From contig CABUDZ010000043.1 of the NCBI GenBank assembly GCA_902490445.1, positions 1 to 16,911 on the forward strand: a stretch of DNA of 16,911 bases. Reading direction: 5' to 3'. A program made the translations under genes and the position numbers. The stretch comes from an uncultured Collinsella sp. GTDB taxonomy: Bacteria; Actinomycetota; Coriobacteriia; Coriobacteriales; Coriobacteriaceae. Of the stretch, positions 13,642 through 16,911 are shown piece by piece (the stretch's first letter is position 1; each line of letters starts with the position of its first letter). Under the pieces are notes generated by a model. It searched no databases. It was not told the DNA's origin and worked only from the letters and a program-made list of their open reading frames with translations.

Positions 13642-14689
13642 AAGCCGCCTCTTTTGAGAAATGAGCTTCAGCAATACCGTCGAGCTGCGAACGTATTGTC
13701 TCGAAGGGCTGGTTCAGGTCCAATGTTCTCACGCTTATCTGGTTACCGCTCATCTGATACACACCATCAGGCTGCACGTCTTCGTCGGTCTTGGCGTAGA
13801 GCAGCATGCCCGACACGCTATGCTGCTCGTGAGTGCTGGCGAGTTCCGCTTCCTTGTTCTTCACGTAGGTGAAGATCTGGTATAGGTTGCCGGAGTGGAC
13901 GCTTTGCTTGTCGAACTGCTGTTGCGTCGTGTGACTGTAGTACTTCGCGTCGACGATGAGGACGGTCCTGCCTCGTGTGAGCGTTATGTCGGTGTGCATG
14001 GCGGGGAGCATGTCATCGAAGCTGTCGTCGAGCGCCCAGCTGATGTACGGCGCCCCCGCGGAAAGCTCTGGGTGCTCACGTCTGTAGTACTCGAGGATGA
14101 ACTTCTCGTACAGGTGGCTCATTCGCTGCTCGTCGAGGAAGTCCATCATGCGGAGACTCCCGCTCTCCCGCGTCTGGAGAAGGCCCTTCACGATCAGCCA
14201 GCACACGTTCATGAGCATGCGATAAGTCTGGTTGTTCCGGTCGAAGCGCATGTGCCAGTCTTCGCCCGAAAGGTTCACGTCTTCCACGTCCACGAAGTAC
14301 GGAAGCAGCCGCCTAAGTGCATTCTTGCGCGCCTTGTCGATTTCCGAGCGAATCAAGAGCATGATCGTCGCCTTGAGGATGCGGTTCATGCGGGTGTCCG
14401 TGCTGAACTCGTCGTAGCTGCAAACCAGCTGCCTGCGCAGAATCGAGCGCGTCTTCAAGGACTCGGAAAGCTCAATCTTGCCCCTCGGTGAGGAGAGCAT
14501 ATCCTTGCGGTCGACGTACTCTCGGCCAAGGCCGCGCTTGAGCTGCAGGCTCACGCCCCGTGACAGTATCTCGGCGAGGAGGTCGGCGGTGTTGTCGAAC
14601 TCCTCGGCTGCGATGTCGCGGTAGCCCTGCCCTTGCAGCGTCTGGAACGCATAGGCGAGCATGTGGTAGATGTTCTGTATCCGGATCAC
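13634..14689 (-). CDS. mcrC: McrC, nuclease subunit of McrBC type IV restriction system
   Basis: A 351-residue McrC family protein that joins the McrB ring and cuts modified DNA. The GTG at 14689 was chosen because it overlaps the mcrB stop as GTGA and gives the family start VIRIQNIYHMLAYAF (others begin with a similar IQNIYYML segment). AGG lies 7 nt upstream. A GTG at 14719 would add ten residues. The PD-(D/E)xK site is D234 (MHTDITL), D247 and K249 (VDAKYY). The preceding LYEKFILEYY helix (about 193-202) is typical. The central part around 60-110 (SPRGKIEL, STDTRMNRILK) is also typical. Length matches E. coli McrC (348). The end overlaps the DUF6508 gene by 8 nt. The protein appears intact and active. 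Confidence 0.95.
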   Translation of the reverse strand: MIRIQNIYHMLAYAFQTLQGQGYRDIAAEEFDNTADLLAEILSRGVSLQLKRGLGREYVDRKDMLSSPRGKIELSESLKTRSILRRQLVCSYDEFSTDTRMNRILKATIMLLIRSEIDKARKNALRRLLPYFVDVEDVNLSGEDWHMRFDRNNQTYRMLMNVCWLIVKGLLQTRESGSLRMMDFLDEQRMSHLYEKFILEYYRREHPELSAGAPYISWALDDSFDDMLPAMHTDITLTRGRTVLIVDAKYYSHTTQQQFDKQSVHSGNLYQIFTYVKNKEAELASTHEQHSVSGMLLYAKTDEDVQPDGVYQMSGNQISVRTLDLNQPFETIRSQLDGIAEAHFSKEAAYV

Positions 14690-16866
14690 CGGATTGACCT
14701 GCGCAACTTGCCGGCCCACTCGTCGACCTTGGTAGGCTCGTCGAACCAGTACTCGCGCAACATCGGCACGAGCTCGTAGTTGACGATTGCCGAGAGTTTA
14801 TCGTCCGTTACGTCGTCCGGGGACATGCGGCAGAAGTAGCTATGGCCGATGCAGAAGCCGTCTCCCAGCGACTCGTCGGACGCGATCGCCTCGTTCAGCT
14901 TCACGACGCAGGAGATGAGCCTATCGAACTTCTCGCTGGCAAGTCCCTCCTGATAGGCGATGAAGCTCTCCGTGTCGAAGGCGGGACGGAGGTCGAAGAA
15001 CGCGAAGCGGCGGCGCAGGGCGTAGTCGAGCATGGCGAGCGAGCGGTCCGCTGTGTTCATCATTCCAATGAGGTATACGTTGCTCGGGACGTAGAACAGC
15101 TCGTGCGAGTAGAGGAGCTGCAGCGTGTTCCTGGGCCCGCGCTTGTCGTTCTCGATGAGCATGAACAGCTCGCCGAAGATCTTCGAGAGGTTGCCACGGT
15201 TGATTTCGTCGATGATGAAGAAGTAGTCGTTGTCAGAATCGTCCTTCGCATTCTTGCAGAAGTTGTAGAACGCGCCCTTCTCGAGGTCGAAGCCCTGCGC
15301 GTTCGGGCGGAACCCCTCTATGAAGTCCTCGTAGCTGTAGCTCTGGTGGAACTGCACCATCATCACACGTTCGGCGTCCTTCACGCCCATCATGGAGTAG
15401 GCCAGGCGCTTTGCGGCGAAGGTCTTGCCTACGCCTGGGGCACCCTGCAGGATGATGTTCTTCTTCGCGCGCAGGACGTTGACGAGGGTCCTGTAGTGCT
15501 CGCCGTCCATGTAGACCTCCGAGAGGAAGTCCTCGGACGTGTACGCTGGGTATTCAACCTCCTCCGTGTCTTCCTCGACTTCGCCGCCCTCGTTCTCGAA
15601 GAACGAGTTGAGCTTCTCAACGAGGTCGGGATAGGCGGTGATGTCCGTCAGGGTCTTCACGGCGAGGAAGTCTTCCGTGTGCCACTCTCCTCTGTTCGTC
15701 CAGCGTACCCTGCGGATGTTCGGATAGGAGTCGCCATTTTCGTCGAATTGGTAATCCCCCTCAACGATGCCGCGACCAATAATTACGCTGCGGCCCCGCT
15801 TAGCAAAGACAACGTCGCCCGGCTTGATTTCGCGCGAGAACTGCCAGAGCGCGAGCGCGGAGTTCTTCTGCGAGTACTTGCTACTGTACAGGGTGCGCAG
15901 GTTCTTGCGGATGTCTTCCTTGCTGGCGTATTTCTCGACGTCGCCGAGCTTGCTCCAGCCGACGCCCATTACGCCACGTGCGTAGAAGTCATCCCACCTC
16001 GCGGCACCGTCTCCCGGGGAGTAGGTCCAGTAATGTGTGGTCTTGACCCCCTCGTCTCCAAGGGAATTTTCTTCCGCCTTCTCGGCTGCAGCCTTCTCGG
16101 CAGCCTTCCGCTCCTGGTTGACGCGTTCGGACTCCACGAAGGCGGCAGCCGTCAGCGAGGGGAAGTCTGCATACGAGCACTCTTCGCTTCCGAGCTCCGA
16201 CTTGATGGTGTCGCAAATGGCGAGGTAGCGATCTCCGTCATGAACTGGCGAGTCCTTCTCCTTTGGCGCTATGCCGGCAATGGTGGAGCCAGCCTTTGCC
16301 ACGTCGGCCATGAACCAACGGTTGCGCGAGTCCAGGCTGATGAAGTTGTAGGGCCTCGCCCAGTAGAGGCCCATGGTGAGCTTCCAGCCAAGTGTGAACT
16401 GGATGACGGCGGTATCGAATGCCTCGACGAAGACCTTCCGGGTTTCCTTGTTGTCGTCGGCGGCCAGTGCAAGTTCGGCCTCGAAAACATGCCAAAGGTT
16501 GTCGATGTCATTCTCGCCGCGCCGGTCGTCGTTGGCGAAGGCATAGAAGGTCGCGTTGAGGTTGTTGAGCACGGGGATGCCCTCGAAGTCCGTGGGCTGA
16601 TCTGCCCCAATGTCGAACACCTCGGCGATGCCGGCGATGATCTTTTGCCGGTTTGCGTCTGTGATGCCCTTGTTGAAGAGGCCGAAGACGGTGAACGGAT
16701 CGATGTCTTGGAGCTCATCTGCCTCAAGCTTAGGGAGACTCATCCCGATCGATTCATAGACAGTTGCTAGCTTGTTTATCAAATCGTCGCGCCTGTCTCG
16801 ATAGGTCAGCAGCTTGTCAGATAACTCTTCATAAAAGCTAATCCAAGTAAATTTTGTGCTGGTCAT
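14686..16866 (-). CDS. mcrB: McrB, GTPase and modified-DNA reader subunit of McrBC
   Basis: A 726-residue AAA+ protein, much longer than E. coli McrB (459). The N-terminal domain (about 1-240) includes WISFYEELSDKLL and YWARPYNFISLDSRNRWF, shared by long McrB proteins. An Ala/Glu-rich linker (about 247-268) leads to an EVE/PUA-like domain (about 275-400) with HYWTYSPGDGAARW, GVGW, GDVVFAKRG and IIGRGIV. Such domains bind modified cytosine or similar bases. The GTPase domain has Walker A GAPGVGKT (475-482), Walker B IIDEINR (551-557), the McrB-specific MNTADRS (603-609) and RRRF (618-621). The stop codon overlaps the mcrC start. The start is uncertain between ATG 16866 and GTG 16875; neither has a strong ribosome site. 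The promoter lies beyond the window edge or in the last 45 nt. Confidence 0.95.
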   Translation of the reverse strand: MTSTKFTWISFYEELSDKLLTYRDRRDDLINKLATVYESIGMSLPKLEADELQDIDPFTVFGLFNKGITDANRQKIIAGIAEVFDIGADQPTDFEGIPVLNNLNATFYAFANDDRRGENDIDNLWHVFEAELALAADDNKETRKVFVEAFDTAVIQFTLGWKLTMGLYWARPYNFISLDSRNRWFMADVAKAGSTIAGIAPKEKDSPVHDGDRYLAICDTIKSELGSEECSYADFPSLTAAAFVESERVNQERKAAEKAAAEKAEENSLGDEGVKTTHYWTYSPGDGAARWDDFYARGVMGVGWSKLGDVEKYASKEDIRKNLRTLYSSKYSQKNSALALWQFSREIKPGDVVFAKRGRSVIIGRGIVEGDYQFDENGDSYPNIRRVRWTNRGEWHTEDFLAVKTLTDITAYPDLVEKLNSFFENEGGEVEEDTEEVEYPAYTSEDFLSEVYMDGEHYRTLVNVLRAKKNIILQGAPGVGKTFAAKRLAYSMMGVKDAERVMMVQFHQSYSYEDFIEGFRPNAQGFDLEKGAFYNFCKNAKDDSDNDYFFIIDEINRGNLSKIFGELFMLIENDKRGPRNTLQLLYSHELFYVPSNVYLIGMMNTADRSLAMLDYALRRRFAFFDLRPAFDTESFIAYQEGLASEKFDRLISCVVKLNEAIASDESLGDGFCIGHSYFCRMSPDDVTDDKLSAIVNYELVPMLREYWFDEPTKVDEWAGKLRRSIR

Positions 16867-16911
16867 TATAGTCACTGCCTATCTTTTGCCTCTGCCAAGT
16901 CGCCTTGCTTT

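Noticed and set aside
14689..14719. GTG at 14719 as the mcrC start
   Set aside because: It adds ten residues without family likeness. The GTG at 14689 gives the standard N-terminus and a GTGA stop-start overlap. It is kept only as an alternative.
16865..16870. TATAAT on the minus strand, a perfect -10 box, overlapping the mcrB ATG
   Set aside because: Transcription would start inside the gene, yet the family-typical WISFYEEL segment begins only a few codons later. No -35 box lies at the right distance.
1..16911. CRISPR array, tRNA, rRNA or intact insertion sequence
   Set aside because: No evenly spaced repeats, cloverleaf-like sequence, rRNA-like sequence or transposase gene was seen anywhere in the window.

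Overview
The window looks like a chromosomal segment of a high-GC, anaerobic Gram-positive bacterium. The best fit is Actinomycetota, class Coriobacteriia (Collinsella or a relative). The reasons are GCC/GAG/AAG/CTG-rich codon use, strong Shine-Dalgarno sites, U-tailed terminators, and a fermentative and iron-sulfur gene content. This placement is an inference from composition and gene content, not from a database match.

Positions 1-10442 are ordinary core chromosome. Three iron/zinc-dependent (group III) alcohol dehydrogenase family genes lie in tandem (92-3727): a butanol-dehydrogenase-like enzyme, a canonical glycerol dehydrogenase, and a divergent glycerol-dehydrogenase paralogue. The first two end in strong terminators, and a 65-nt nested palindrome sits in front of the third. 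Next come an unusual double-ferredoxin protein (3867-5120), the YchF translation-associated ATPase with a small DUF1648-like membrane protein behind it, and a divergent pair (unknown 129-aa protein and a 72-aa XRE repressor) sharing a perfect 24-bp palindrome. A cytoplasmic L-asparaginase and GMP synthase (guaA) with a textbook terminator close this part.

Positions 10443-16911 are accessory and coding is mostly on the minus strand. A gene-free stretch carries seven scattered GGGAATAAT-type motifs. It is followed by the remains of a prophage lysis cassette (a small membrane/coiled-coil protein and a truncated holin-like gene). Then come a 365-aa HTH protein of unknown function in a visibly A/T-richer segment, a divergently transcribed tail-anchored coiled-coil protein (115 aa), and a type IV restriction operon, mcrB-mcrC-DUF6508. 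McrB combines an N-terminal domain, an EVE/PUA-like reader domain and the McrB AAA+ GTPase. McrC carries the PD-(D/E)xK nuclease. mcrC starts inside the mcrB stop (GTGA), and the DUF6508 gene overlaps the end of mcrC, so the three proteins are probably made together.

The most promising unknowns are the McrBC-linked DUF6508 protein, the 365-aa HTH protein with its tail-anchored neighbour, the motif array behind guaA, and the nested palindrome at 2553-2617. No rRNA, tRNA, CRISPR array or intact insertion sequence was seen.
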